In this document: positions 33,441 through 46,242 of the stretch, piece after piece | Layout: the number at the start of each line of letters is the position of its first letter | Position numbering within the stretch: position 1 is the stretch's first letter | Source of the DNA: Perkinsus chesapeaki | Taxonomy: Eukaryota > Perkinsozoa > Perkinsida > Perkinsidae | Length of the DNA stretch: 60,539 nucleotides | Assembly: GCA_013115145.1 (NCBI GenBank) | Contig: JAAPAO010000154.1 | Span: 1-60,539, forward strand | Direction of reading: 5' to 3' | Notes under the pieces: generated by a model | The model's database searches: none | The model's input: the letters and a program-made list of their open reading frames with translations, nothing else | Told to the model about the DNA's origin: nothing | Position numbers and translations under genes: made by a program

Positions 33441-36400
33441 ATGAAGTTCACCTATCAACTAGAATACAACGCCTTTGGCCCTTGGCATGATGGTTATATT
33501 CAATATAAGAAGCTTAAAAAGTTGATAAAACAGCAAAGACAGAACTTAGCATCATCTGAAGAAGGAGCTACTACTACACCGGAGGAGGCATGGAAGGTAG
33601 TAATAATGTACTTTATAGTAGGTTAATAATAATAGTGTAATAGTGATAATAAATTAATGATAAAATAATAATAAGAATAAATGATAATTAAATTATAATA
33701 TTAATACCATAGTAATAGTAAATGAATGTTGAGGTGATAATAAAATAATAAGTGATAATAATAAAGTTATGTCGACTATTGACATATACTTTCCCACGAT
33801 CTTCATTAGGGAGCGCTTGTCTGTTTTGAACTCATTTAATATCTTTTATAATACCTCTCCAGGATGCCTCAATCTTGTCGGCTTCCTTATTTTCCGTCAT
33901 TCCTTCAGGCCTTCGAGGAGGCAGTCGATGCGGAGATGGACCGGATATCAACATATTTCTATACAGTAATAAAATACGCCACCAAAATCACTGAGAGCTT
34001 TGGTGCTAAGATTGATAGTACTAGTAGCATTTATGCCGAAGTATCTTGTACATTTAAAGCAACACGAAGATATTGCGTAGAATTTCATATAGTAGATCTC
34101 ATGCTTGATCAACATTAGTTATATCAGACTGGGAGCATCTATTATATACTGAGGATCCTTTGGACTGGATACGCTAAGTCGGTGTGTCCTCCTCCTTAGA
34201 TATACGCCCGGCTCACAACATCGGTCCAGCAGCATTTAGCCCCGATGGAGGCGCATAAGCATGTTGAATCTAAACATAGGAAGGAGTGTATTGAGCTATT
34301 TGCCGAACTTAATGAACTTAAGAACTTTGTACAGCTCAACTCAGAGGTAATATAGGGCGTTGTTGGAGTACAATGGCTAAAAGCAATGGGATCCTGCGGC
34401 AAAAGGGCCCGCAAAGAATAACTTTTCGTACGTTCAACCTCGACAAAACGGATATGCTGGCGTTCGAGACGTCTTGGAAGTGACTTTCATGGGTGTAAGA
34501 TATTAGAAGGCACTAACAATGGCACTGTAAATGGTAACATTGTGAAAAACGGTGTAAGAGGTCTGGTTACAAAGGGGAAAGGTTTTTAACTGATCTTGCA
34601 TAATAAACTTAAAAGGGACATTCAATGACAATAACCATAGCGTCATAAGCTATGTAGCTGTTAGTTTGACAAAGCAAACACTTCAAGCTGGCACCTCCGA
34701 ACGGAATCCGGATACTACTTGGACGTTTCCCGTGAGGCAGTTTCTCTTATAGCAATTGGATCTGACATTTGTAGAGCTGATAAATATCGGCGAATTGGGC
34801 TCTTGGGAAATAATGATGAAGTTGGAATTGAAGCAGCAGCTCAGTTGAGTAACGTATGAAGTAGTGTAGTTGGACCATATTGATAGGATATGGACTCAAC
34901 GCGATGTTGCCAATAGAATTGAGGAAGCAATGTGGCTGGTGGAACTGCTCGCATTGCACCTGCATATTTGATTTTAGGGCGCGCGTAAAATCGTGAAGAA
35001 GTTTGATAAGTTCAACGGCACATCTCACTGTAGTGAGTTTATGGCCACGTGTCGACCATTGGTGGCAATGCAGCATGAGGCACAGACTAATATACCAGCT
35101 ATGATAGCAGATATACAAACAAGGTTATAGCAGGGAAGGGGGTAATGAGAAAATCATGTGGGGAACTGTCACGCAGTCACTATGCCACCGATACCGATGC
35201 GGGGTTAGGTTACCATACAGGTTGGGGCATCCGAAGAGGTTGTCAATAGCTCGTAGGAATATCTCCTATGAGAGGTATTTCATCCGATGACATGCGAGGA
35301 GCGCCGCGAGCCTCTCGTGGCGGCTCTTTCTTTAGTGTTGGAGAGGTTGGGAAATATCTGAACAACGATACAGTTGAACTTGTCAGGATTAGTTCTGGCT
35401 CATGCTCCAAAGTTAGCATTTTTATATTAGCTACTTTTTTTACCCTTTTTGTCTGTTGCTTGTGGAATCGTGGCAAATTGCTGAATGAGCTATAATGTAG
35501 TAACTCAGACCTCGGGCCTATGACTAAAATCACGACGTCCAACAACCTGTCTCTCTACTCGGTCCCTGAAGTTGGGAAAGTGTGTATTGAAATAGTAATG
35601 AGTCTAATTAAACTGGCGCTCAAGTAAACGCTTTTTATATGTTGAAATATGGGCATGAGTGATTCGAGCGATGGCGGGAAACAACTGATGTGGGACCCGC
35701 TTCCGTAGGGATTGAGGCATACGTGTCCACGGTTATATCGTTGTTGAGAGTCTTGACGGTTTCCATTCGTTGTCAGTTACGCTGAATACTACTGCAGCGG
35801 TGATGTGTCCTTGGCGCTTGAGGAGCTCTCAAGAAGCTTATCGGAGCTGTTAGTATGGGATAGAGGGACAATATGGCATGATCTTATCAAACTTGAGAGG
35901 TATTATTATGGCCATGATTTGAAGGAAATGTGGTATAATTAGGCAGCGTACGAGGCTCGGAACTGTGGCGACTGGAGGGAAACCGGTGAAGTCGGAAGAT
36001 ATGCCGATGGTGAGGCAAACGACTCAAACGCAGAGCGCTGCGCCGCCACCGGAGCTGCTAGAAATGGGACGATCGAAGAGCACTGAGAGCCCTCCGGCAA
36101 AATTATTACCGCTCAATGCAGCGGAGCTGGCGGGGTGTCTAAAGAGGAAATGGGGGAGTATCGTCACTTACACTGTTGTCTTTCTGGTCTTTATTCTTCT
36201 GCTGTCATTGGATATCCCTGGGATGCCTGGAGCGGCCCGAAGATGCTTGGCAGTGTTGTGGATCACTAGTGCCTTCTGGTGCCTTGGAACTTTACCACTA
36301 CATATAACAGCATTGGCAGTCCCTTTATTGGTGGTGGTGGCGAGGTGCTTGCCATCAGCGGAGGGGGATAGACAGAAGGCGGCTCTGATGGCTATTAAGT

Positions 36401-37650
36401 CTATGTGGTCTGGTTCACAGTTGATGGTGTTGGCTAGTTTTTCTTTGGCGGCGGCTTTGTCGAAACTAAGGCTCGACAAGGAGATCGCCTGTGTGTTGCT
36501 GAAGTCGGCTGGCGGCAAGAGTCGTGTTCGAACCCTCCGCATGATGATGCTTGTGGCCTATATTGTCTCCGCGGCGGTCGGCAATGTTGCGGCGAGCGTG
36601 CTCTGTATGAGTATAGTCTCCCCTATACTAGATGAGCTGCCGCAGAACCTGCCCTCCACTTACTCATATGGTCGGGCGATGCTCCTGTCAATTGCGTTTG
36701 CGTGCAACATTGGTGGCATGACGAGTCCGGTGGCGTCTCCTCAAAATGTGGTAGCCTTTGCGACTTTACACACCGATTATGGGCTGTCATTCTCACAGTG
36801 GTGTGGTATAGCTATACCGACTTCCTTCCTGTTGTTGGTTGGTGTTTACTTTGTCACTCGCCCACGGTATCATCGACGCCGGGCGAGTCGAGTGGCGACC
36901 CAACAGCAGCAGCCACTTCTTCAAGAGAGCGCCAATCCGGACTACTTGGCTCTACCTCCCAGGCTACTGGCATCTGCCAGCGGGGCGCTCTTCGGTAACT
37001 GGCAGCGTACGGTGGTGATTGTTATCGTTGTGGGATGTATCATAATGTGGCTTTGCTCGGGGCTTACTTGTGCGGTTTTCGGTGACACTTCTTTATCGGC
37101 TCTGGTCCCTCTGGTGCTGCTCTTTTCGATTCCTGGTTTGCTCACCAAGGCCGACTTCCTTGCCCTGCCGTGGGATGTCTGTTTCCTACTCGCGGGAGGC
37201 TCATGTCTCGCTCTGGCGGTTAAAGATTCCAAACTGCTTGAGATTGCGTCGACAGGAGCATCGCATATCCTTCACGGTGCGCCCCTGTGGGCATGCATAG
37301 TTGGCACTGTTACGTTTGTGACGCTTTGTTCGACTGCTGTCTCCCATACTGCTGCCGCTAATGTTTTGATGCCTTTCATTTGTGCGCTCGGAGATGAAGT
37401 TGTCCCCGAAGGCGTTAAAGGTGGTGTCACCCTAATTGCTATGCCGGCTGCGTTGGCCCTCTCCGCGGGCTCGGCCCTCCCAGTGAGCTCCACGCCGAAT
37501 GTTAATGCCACAGCGATAAAGAGGCAGGGGGACGATAACAGGCCGTGGTTGCAGCCGAAGGACTTCATCGAACCGGGATTGATCACGTCTCTGCTGGCTG
37601 TTGTTATTATATCTGGCATAGGGGCGTTGATGAGCGAGGCAGTCGCCTAG
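33441..37650 (+). CDS. SPX-domain SLC13-type phosphate/anion transporter (yeast Pho87/90/91 architecture)
   Basis: The first exon (ATG 33441) reads MKFTYQLEYNAFGPWHDGYI..YKKLKKLI, the N-terminal SPX motif. Further SPX exons are at 33891 (AFEEAVDAEMDRISTYFY), 34200 (IELFAELNELKNFVQLNSE) and about 34977 (RKIVKKFDKFNG, the Lys-rich inositol-pyrophosphate-binding helix). A linker exon begins near 35247. Another near 35850 gives LLVWDRGTIWHDLIKLER and joins in phase to the last exon (35943-37650). That exon has about 11-12 membrane segments, IGGMTSPVASPQNVV and LPVSSTPNVNATAI, the two SNT-type sodium/substrate motifs of SLC13/DASS carriers. The combination matches low-affinity phosphate transporters whose SPX domain senses inositol pyrophosphates. 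Substrate is inferred. The intron at about 34350-34975 is long and one linker exon edge is unsure. Confidence 0.8.
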
Positions 37651-37737
37651 TAGTATTGTCGAAACGTTGTTTCTTGGAAGAGTGTTAAGAGTGTTGTTGG
37701 TTGTGTGGGATGAAGGTGTCGGTAGGTTAAGTCGATA

Positions 37738-40700
37738 ATGTCGAGTGCTGGCAGTAGGGAGAGAGCTGATGGGTTGAAGGCCGAGGGCAATAAGATGTAT
37801 CATGAAAGGAAGTTCAAAAAGGTCAGCAAGATTCAGGGAAGTGGTCCCAGTGCGAAGATACATTAGAACTTAAACTGATGTTTTGTTGGGCTAGAAGGAG
37901 ATATGAACGTTGGTTCATATTTGGGCTTCCAATCATTGAAAACCTGAACTGCTTCCAACTACGCTCATTATGGGCCGAATGTCCGATGATACTTCATGGC
38001 TCATTCCGGTGACTATTTGGAACGACAAAAGGAACTTGGTAAAGATTCCCTTCTAGCGAGGGCAAGCCAATTTCGTATAGTGGGCAGCTTAGCAGAAATC
38101 TGACAAAAAGATTGCGAGTGCAATCTGGAAGTGGCTCAGCTGCGCGCGGAGAAATCCTCTTGCTTGGTGGAAATGATAGGTGGCCTGCATCTTTATTCAG
38201 ACATCGAAAAACGACAGTCAACATAAATGATATTAACGACATTAAGATTGCCTTTCCACGGCTTTGCGCTCCGCGGATTTGTTGAAAGGATCCTGATTCC
38301 CTGAAAGTCCTCTCTTCACTGTTTTCCTTTCAACATGGTTTCTAATGGTGTATTAATATATTGTACTCATCAGGCTATCGAGCTGTACACCGACGCTATC
38401 GATATTGATGATAGCGTCCCTGCTTACTACTCCAATAGGGCATTGGCTAATGCAGCACAGGAGAGATGGCAAGAGGTAGGGATGGTAGTCATGTTATTAG
38501 TTTACTGTTAACGTAATTGTTGTATAAGGCAAGTGTCGTTCCAATTCACTGCATACTATAAAGGATTGTCACGGCCGCTATGCTTTTATTAATGCCTATC
38601 AACTCCGCAGCTCAATGCTGTTATAAGCAATATTTGTATCTTGTCATTTTTTCATACCGTATTTCCCGTTTTCGCCCCAACTTTCTGGTATACCCCAGTC
38701 CATGTTAATTTAGGTTTATGACGATTCCTTCCACATATTGTCGAAGCTTGATAAGACTCATGAGAAGGCGATCTATTGGGTGGTCCAAGCGAGCAAGGAG
38801 CTCGGCAAGCCCAAGGAGGAGGTAGTAGGCCGCCACTCCATCATTTGAAAGGTTTAGAGCCCCTTTCTGGTCTCTGTCAGTTGCTTAAGTCCCTGCCGGA
38901 CAGCGCTGCTGCTATCAGTAATATGTGGGGGTCTGATGATGATGAACATCCTACCGATAAGCAACTGAAGTATGCTGAAGAGTAAGGGATGGCGGTATGA
39001 TTTATATTACTGTGAGAGTGACTTCAGCGCTGGAATGAATAGTTAAATAATTATACAATACGAAAGATATAGAGATGCCTGCTAGGGACGGGTTAAGTGT
39101 AGCGAGGTGAATCCTTTTATGGGTAATCGAGTATGGAGAATTCAATAGAAAAGGAATTAGCTCGAAATTCGACATACTTATCGATATTTTCACCCGTCCA
39201 GACCGCGCATCTCTAGATGTCGCGTACTGTACCTATTTTCATTTAAGCAAGTAAGCAATGTAAATAGTGAACGCCCGAACCATAAACTCACCACGAAGCA
39301 CGGCGGATTGGCTTAGTTGGCAGAGAGATATAGTGCGCTTCTATGATCTGTCGCATGCGGACTAGCTCCACTGGAGTCAGGACACATTCCATCCGTGCTA
39401 CTCATCAAAAAGAATTATAATAAATGCGCGAGTGACTTCCACGCTCCCTACGCTTCCAGGAACAACCACGGGGAGGTCTCTGGGCTATATTCCCGTACTT
39501 CTTCATTAATTGTATACGGCCCTGAACTCGCTCCATGACTGGACCTACACTCCAGTGAAATATTTAGTGCTCGTCGCCGTTAATATTTCCCCCTGATATG
39601 AGTAAAGTTTTGGTGGCCGCGACCGCCGCTGTTGCCATTAGAGATGAAGGTATATACAGAAATGCGAGATTAAGGTTCGATAATTTCCGTTGGCCGCCGG
39701 CAATCTTCTAAAATACGAAATTTCTCTGGGGTTAGAGTCGTGCGCTGAGGTGAATCGTATACCACTGGGAAGAGCTACAAATTTCTGATCCAGTGATAAT
39801 AATTTCATCCTGATATTCGATCGATATCTAATCCAGATCGGCGGTGGACATTTTTTTTGACCAGTGTGTATCATCAATTATTGGGATTATCTACTGAGGG
39901 AATGTATTATAATAAATTGACTAGTATTACTGTACAGTGAATTAAAGTATATACTCAATGTTATTGTACGTAATCATCAATAGTTATTATGACATATTAA
40001 TAAGACTATAAATTAATTCGTAGAAGCAGGAGCAGCGGTGGCGAAAGTAGAATGAAATAGGATATGAATGATGTTGTTTGGTCAGGTGGGGTGTGAGGGT
40101 GAGTGAAGCAATAGTCAAAGGAAGGATGGACAAGCTGCAGAAGATTCTAGAGAAGATACCAGTAGGGTCCTTTCCTTCTAATGTTAAAACCGGTTACACT
40201 GCACTGGCGAAGGTAGGTCGCAGGTTCGAACCCCGGTGAGGGCATTTTTAATGTTAGTATTATATGTCGCAAAGGGAGTGGAAGCAAGGGCTCGAGTGCT
40301 TCCGGAAGCTATTGGAGTATCAGGAGAAGCGATTGCCGGCAAATGAGCCGGCAACGCTGGACGAGTTAGCGACTACTTATAATAATATCGGTGTCTGTGA
40401 GAAGCATGCTGGAAAGTGAGGAGGAGCCTTGGGAGGGAGGGTGACGACGCTTGTTGTGACATATGTATGGTGAAGATCATCTTCGGATAAGCTTACCGAT
40501 ATTCTCACCGTGTGAAATCCTCAGTAGTATATAAATTAATGTGCATTTGATAAGTATGCACAGTAGCGGTTCACCTGCAATGATGACAAGGGAAACGACT
40601 TAACTTATATAGTAAGAGTGTATACTAATATACAGAGCTAAGAACTGACAGTGGTATTAACTTGACATTCGCCCGAGTACACTAAGTTGCTTGCCGCTCT

Positions 40701-42490
40701 TCTGCCTCTTTTCTCGCTTGTATGTGTAAGGTTGTGATACAGATCGTTTTGCCAGCAATGAAGTAGCCGCCTTGTGTGCTCAATAGTTTATATTTTCAGC
40801 TTGGAGGATGCTATTACCGACCTCCGCAAGTCACTGGATTGCAGTGTGCGAGCAGGGTCCGATGAGAAGGACCAGAATGTGAGCAGCCACTTTGTCGTGA
40901 TGTCGTATTTATCGTCTTCCTTCAGTTGGCGTCCATCTGGAGTAACATGGGCTCCTGTCAGCTGTCTCTTGGCAAGACCGATGAGGCTATTAAGTGCCAC
41001 AAGAAGGCCGTCGAAATTGCCAGTAAGTTTGTCTAATTCTCGTGGAGTCGTTCGGGCTTTAACCCAGAATTCTTTGTAGTGCGGTTACCCTAGGAAAATG
41101 AATGTACTCTATTAATAAATCCTTGCAGAGCACTCGCCATCGGAAGAGGGCTGCTGAGCTTCCGCCATATTGATGCATTCACTACCTTGAAGCGAATGTG
41201 CTTTGACATCCAGCCTGGACAGTAGGGGCCTTCTTGAGATGGCCGGCTCTGTTATATATGTTTTTCCCCTTTCCTCTACTCGGCCCGGCAGAAATATTTT
41301 AATAATATTTTTATCTTTGTCAGCCGTGAAGGGTGACACCCCCAAGTCAGCCCCATTGATGCTTGCATTGGCCAGAGTCCTGAGGGATAATGGTAAGAGC
41401 CACGAGGCTGATGGCCTGTTTGGTAGAGTTGTCGCTGTATGGTCTGGCTTTAAGAATGTGGAGGATCTGGTGAAGGAGAGCCCGGATGTAAGGGGGGTTT
41501 AGTACCAACAGAGATCTTATTCCTATTCTACTGATCTGATAATACTGGCCATCTAATGGCCTTCTTTTTATTGCGGCTGATATGTGGTCTCGGATACAGC
41601 AGTCATCGCTGATCATGTATCATATTACCTCCGCACTTGTGAGAATTGTTGGCCCTCGCTGTCGATAGCACATGTCCATGATAGAATCAAGAACGCCCAG
41701 CAAGGGGATACTCTTAGGGCTGCTTGAGAGGGAGGTATCCGGAGGAATGAATTATACTGTCCGACAGATATAATTCACATTGTTGCATAGTGGTGCATAA
41801 CTCTCTACGGTTACACAGTGCTAAGTGATACGTGATCATTTCTGATATACGATTCGCTCGAACAATACTTTTCATCCCAGCTGGCTGTGTGGCAGGTCCC
41901 CGATGAGCGTCGGCTTGTGGAGCTGTACATCACCACGGTGGCTGAATGGGCGATGTTGCAGTTATCATCAGACAGTAAATCAATCATCTGCTTCGCTCCG
42001 CTAAGAGATCTTGTATTTTAGGAGATGCTGCCACAAAGACCGCAGACTCCCTCCGCATTATGGAGTCTGGAGTGGCCACACTGAAGAAGTGGGGCCGTCA
42101 GGCTCAGGCTTGGAGGCTTCTGCTGCCGATGGCTCAGATCAGCGATAATAAGAAGTACTTGGATGAAGTAAGCGCGCGCCCAGATGATCGATTTGATATT
42201 GTTTGTGATGGTAGGCTTCGGAAGTTATCGGCGGTCTTCCCGAGGCTGAGCGGGATCTTGCTAAGCAAGCTGTTGCGCATGTAAGGGTTTTCGTCGGGGG
42301 GGTTTACGTTGTTGATGAATCCGCCTTTATCGTGTTGGCATATTCAGAGGTACCTTCCGTAGAAATTAGATATTTTTAGGTCAAATTTAAGCTGTGTATG
42401 GTATTAGTTTGTGGCATAATCTTGGTGCGACTTTGATAGTTCGCAGCAACCAAGACGAGTCTGGATGTGAAACTTCGAGGCTATATTAGA
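37738..42490 (+). CDS. Multi-exon tetratricopeptide-repeat protein
   Basis: ATG 37738 gives MSSAGSRERADGLKAEGNKM. Exons near 38372 (AIELYTDAIDIDDSVPAYYS), 38715 (VYDDSFHILSKLDKTHEKAI) and 38910 (a DDDE patch) follow. After a 1.1-kb intron come exons from 40088 (KGRMDKLQKILEKIP), 40258 (YYMSQREWKQGLECFRKLLE and LATTYNNIGVCEKHAG), 40800 (LEDAITDLRKSLDCS), 40926 (LASIWSNMGSCQLSLGKTDE), 41323, 41880, 42022 (KKWGRQAQAWRLLLP) and 42215. The 34-residue periodicity with N-N-x-G and A-Y/F positions is TPR, in the later part like kinesin-light-chain type TPRs. TPR proteins are scaffolds; no catalytic domain is present. It could be two adjacent genes split in the 1.1-kb intron; the phases allow one. Confidence 0.65.
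39308..39320 (+). other. tRNA A-box-like motif in the large TPR intron
   Basis: TTGGCTTAGTTGG, followed by CAGAGAGA, looks like a tRNA D-arm. There is no matching B-box within 100 nt, so this is only a possible 5' relic. Confidence 0.3.
40213..40257 (+). other. 45-nt TPR-gene intron made of a tRNA-like 3' half (sense)
   Basis: The intron starts GTAGGTCGCAGGTTCG, continues AACCCCGGTGAGGGCA, then a TTTTT run, and ends ATGTTAG. It joins ALAK to YYMSQREW in phase 0. It therefore runs from the tRNA variable region through the T-arm and acceptor strand to a Pol III-terminator-like T run. Confidence 0.72.
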
Positions 42491-42959
42491 CTTAGTATTA
42501 TCATGACCCTGTGTGGACGGGAGACTCAAACTCTTATATACGGCACAGACATGTGGGAAAAATCGATTGTGCTAAAATTATGTGGATGGATGTAAATGAT
42601 GAATACAATAAAAACTTGCATGCTTTTCGTATTACTTTGAAACAGAACTACTAGTACTGTACTAGGTCGAACTCGTCGAGTGTTTTTCGCCTTGAATGGC
42701 TGTGCCCATTGAAGCGTATTACCGATTGTCCGCAGGTCACCGAACAGATGTCGTCGAGCAAGCCTGCCCCAACAGTAGCCTAAGTAACAGCAGCAGCAGC
42801 GACATCGCTGCACAAAACACTGTCCCTTACAAGAAAGTTGCTTTCGTTGTTTCTTTCGTACGTTCTGGTGATGGTAAGGTTGTGTTATCAATGTTTAGAG
42901 GGAAAATCGGTATGAGCTCAGCGTTGTAGTTATACTCGTTTTCGTTTTTGATGATGCAG

Positions 42960-44376
42960 CCCGCAGAGGTTTTACAGCAGAATCCGCTTGCACGGAGCCC
43001 GCTAGCAGTAGACCAGGATTGTGCGGTAGGATTGTGGTGGGCTCGCCTAGGCCGGCTCTATTAGTGGCTCAGATCTTCGCGATGCGAATGGTGAAGTTCA
43101 TGCAGCAAGGGCCGGATGTGTTCACTGAACAGCAAGTGGGTAATTTGAAGACTAATGAAGATAAATATAAATACCAGTGAGCGCGGGGGTTGACACTTGT
43201 ACTATAGAAAGTATATGAAAATTGAATATATGTTCGATATCCGTATGTAATATAAAGTTATTATTAACTTTTCGGCCTGAAGTACTATTATTACTATTAC
43301 TGTCCCATTACTCCATGTTACCTCAGAATCTTATTGCTGTTGTACTACACCATTTAAAGAGCAAGTTAGTAAAAGACAAACAGCCCTAAATATAGAAAAA
43401 TATATAAAAAAATTGAAATAAAGCCTAGTCCTATTTAGTTTTACTGAGGTTTCACTAATTTGGCTAGGTCTCGAAATGGTCTGGTACTTGCTCTATTTTT
43501 CAGTATAATAACCGGAAGATGCCTTCATGATGATGGTAAAGGCCTCGACTTTACTTGCTACTGCAAAAATATAGTGCCGGATAAGTTTGAAAGGCTGCAA
43601 GTAGATTTACATGTTATTGAATCATCTGTATTCCTTATTATCATTCTAGCAATGTTGGAAGACCCAGCAGAGTCATGATGCATGCCAGCTAGAGGTCTTG
43701 GATCTCTGCGACTCGGTCAGAGCTAGTTGGAGCGATCTGGTAGGGTCGAGGGGCAAAGAGTCTTGCAGTTCTCCAAGTTGCAGCAGCCAGCCAAAGCAGC
43801 GAGACTGGAGTGTCGGCGACTCGGTGTACATGGCAAGGCAAATATGCGCGAAATTTTAGATGTCGATTCTCACTGGTGTTGAACCGCAATAAACGTGTTT
43901 GCGTGAATGTTGAATTTGCATTGGAAGTGTATTATCTGTAGGAGGTTTAACTAATATTACAGCACCGTCTTGGTATGCTGACGATAAGGGGCAGCTTTGA
44001 ATCGCTAATTACGTCAACTTGCCACTGTTTTTCCCGTCCACTAGCATTGACGAGATTCAGAAATTTCAAACCCCTAATAGAAAAGCTTCTCCGGGATCAT
44101 GTAGATTATAATATCAATTCGTCATCTAAGGATATGTCTGCAGTATCCTCTCCTCCTTGTGAAGAGCAAGCCCCGATGGTAGTTCGGTACACTCAGTAGA
44201 AGGTGGTCGCTTAGTTGATCTAATAAAATGTTATTGTATTCCTGGAGCAACCCAGATTGCGATGATGTTCAATCTTTCAGATGTTAAAGTTGGCCCCTGG
44301 CAGCGATGCTGTGGTGAAGGACATAGAGCATCGACAAGATAGAAAAGCTTGGAAAAATGTTTCTAGCGTCTTTTAA
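42960..44376 (+). CDS. Scattered exons of an unrecognised gene
   Basis: One strong exon is 42960-43137: acceptor GATGCAG, reading RRGFTAESACTEPASS and VGSPRPALLVAQIFAMRMVK, ending TEQQ at a GTGGGT donor. A second exon-like block after a TTTCAG acceptor at 44281 reads MLKLAPGSDAVVKDIEHRQD and stops at TAA near 44374. Between them, a frame at 43460-43678 has a hydrophobic start but no ATG. A frame at 42696-42929 upstream is Ser-rich and may hold the first exon. The parts cannot be joined with confidence, and no family is recognised. Confidence 0.3.
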
Positions 44377-44801
44377 CCTTTATTGCGTGTTGTTGAGTTG
44401 ATACTTTTCCTTCCTTCCGAACACGCGTTGGGTAGTAGGCCGGGTGGCTGTACTAGCGGTGAGCTAGGCAGCTGCCTGCCTGCCTTAATCAGCCCAATAA
44501 ATTGACCTCGATTGTATTGGGGACAATAGAACAGTAGGACGTCATTATCGACTGCGGTACAACATAGTCAACCTATTAATATCTGTGAATTGTCCGTTTC
44601 ATTATGTCTTGCTGGGGGTTGCTCTTCCACTGAAAGGCATCCGTACGCTTATCAGAGCCTCTTCGCCCAGTGAGCTCATTAGTGTTGGTATGATGTGAAG
44701 GCAATCCTCCTATTGTGAAAGAGAGCATTATCGTCCGAAGTAGTGTTCCTTCTTGTGTGTACAAATTACAACTTTGCAAAAGTTACCGTTTTGCCTGTTA
44801 T

Positions 44802-44877
44802 GCCACCAGGATCGAACCCGGTGCTCTCCTACGTGGATGCTTATATATCTCACGGTGTATCCCTGGTCAAAGGAGGC
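44802..44877 (-). other. Degenerate tRNA-like sequence before a GGTase-I beta exon (antisense)
   Basis: On the minus strand, 76 nt run from GCCTCC to GGTGGC, which pair at five of six positions. CACCGGGTTCGATCCTGGTG forms a good T-arm with B-box. The D and anticodon arms are degraded. It ends 8 nt before the apparent acceptor GAACCTAG at 44885. Confidence 0.5.
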
Positions 44878-44885
44878 GAACCTAG

Positions 44886-45898
44886 TGCGCAAATATCCCA
44901 GGACTTTATGGACAGTAAAGCAGCAGTTGAGTATTAGAGATCTCTGCATTCCCGTCAATGTTTTAGGTTACCGTGGCTTGGCGGTGGAGACGAGCCTGCT
45001 GACTGGCCTCTACTGGTTGATATCGACAAAACAGTTGGTCTCCTTGTACGTCCCTTGCCCGACCGATCCCCTACGGCCGATGGTTGATAAGCTCCTCAAG
45101 AGCTGCTATCGATCAGGGGGCTTCGCCGGCTCGCCTACCATCCAGTCACCAAGCGTTATTCCGACAACTTCAGCATTGCAGTTGGCCACGATGTTCGGCA
45201 TAGACTTGTCGGCATGGCGAGAGGAAATGGTTTCATGGTTGCTCGGTTTGATATCGATCGATGGTCTCGTGAGCAGTGGATCCGAATGGCTCGAGGTCGC
45301 CGGGGACATTCGCTTTGTGTACTGTGTTACGTTGAGCCTCACCTTGCTGGGCCACCAAGTTTCTGATGAGAAAAGTCGGTCGTTGGTTTCGTGGATTGTC
45401 AAGTGTCAAGGTCCAGACGGTGGCTTTGGTCAGCGGCCGGGCTGCGAGTCGCATGCCGGGCATACCTTCTGCGCAGTGGCATCGATGAAGCTTCTCCATC
45501 AGAAGGGATTCGACTCTGAAAGATGTATCCTATGGTTGAAGCGAAGAATAGTCTATCCCGGCTCTGAGGGGTGCACTGGTCGACCTGGCAAGAGAGCCGA
45601 CTCCTGTTACGTCTTCTGGGTCATGGCCGCCCTCAGCCTTCTCGGTCAGCTGCCCGCTCGTGGGGATTGGCTCGCTCCCGATGGCCTTCGGCATTTTATT
45701 GGTATCTGCTTTGATAAAGGAAAGGGTGGTATAGCCCCTAGCCCTGAGTGCCCTGCGGACCCTTTTCACACCTACTTTGCTCTCACAGGCCTGTCCATCG
45801 CAGCTCTCGGTGGTGGTACGGTGGAGCTCGGCGGTCATGAGATTGAGTTGCGAAGATACTGTGTTGAAAAGGCACTAGTGGAGCCTGCTGATTGTTGA
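44886..45898 (+). CDS. Geranylgeranyltransferase type I beta subunit (5' end unresolved)
   Basis: This enzyme attaches C20 isoprenoids to CAAX proteins in complex with an alpha subunit. From about 44970 the frame reads YRGLAVETSLLTGLYWL, then GDIRFVYC (matching DMRFVYC of GGTase-I beta), GPDGGFGQRPGCESHAGHTF, CTGRPGKRADSCYVFW (the G-RP-K-x-x-D-C-Y-x-F-W zinc and substrate site), and DPFHTYFALTGLSI with the zinc-ligand His. The Asp, Cys and His zinc ligands are all present. The Rab-type beta subunit is a close alternative, but DIRFVYC and CYVFW favour GGTase-I. The first codon of the long frame is not ATG. The frame 5' of 44886 covers a tRNA-like element, so the true N-terminal exon lies further upstream and was not identified. 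Confidence 0.72.
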
Positions 45899-46242
45899 GT
45901 AGATAATTTAACGTCTACAAGAATGTTTGTTTCTTCTACGGCGTCTGTGATGTGTTATCTGTATTTGAGAGAGGTTTCCTAATGTCGTCCATTTGACGGT
46001 GGTGGATCGACACCAAGTGTTCAAGCTTGCAGTGTTCGAAACTAAGCATGTTCAATTTAGGAAAACGAAATGTACTTCCTCCGACTGGTGTGGCGATTTT
46101 CTTGTCGAAGTGTACTGTAGTTCTGACAGCAAGTTGAAACTTCAGCACGAAACTGAGCCTGATAAAACTTTATTTCCTCGTCAACATACGTAGGGAGCAA
46201 TAGCAGTAGTGGGCGGCGGACCGACAACTTTAGCCAGTACGA

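Noticed and set aside
43460-43678. Secreted-protein frame with a hydrophobic start
   Set aside because: Starts with TTG, not ATG, and no splice site supplies a start; support too weak for a gene call.
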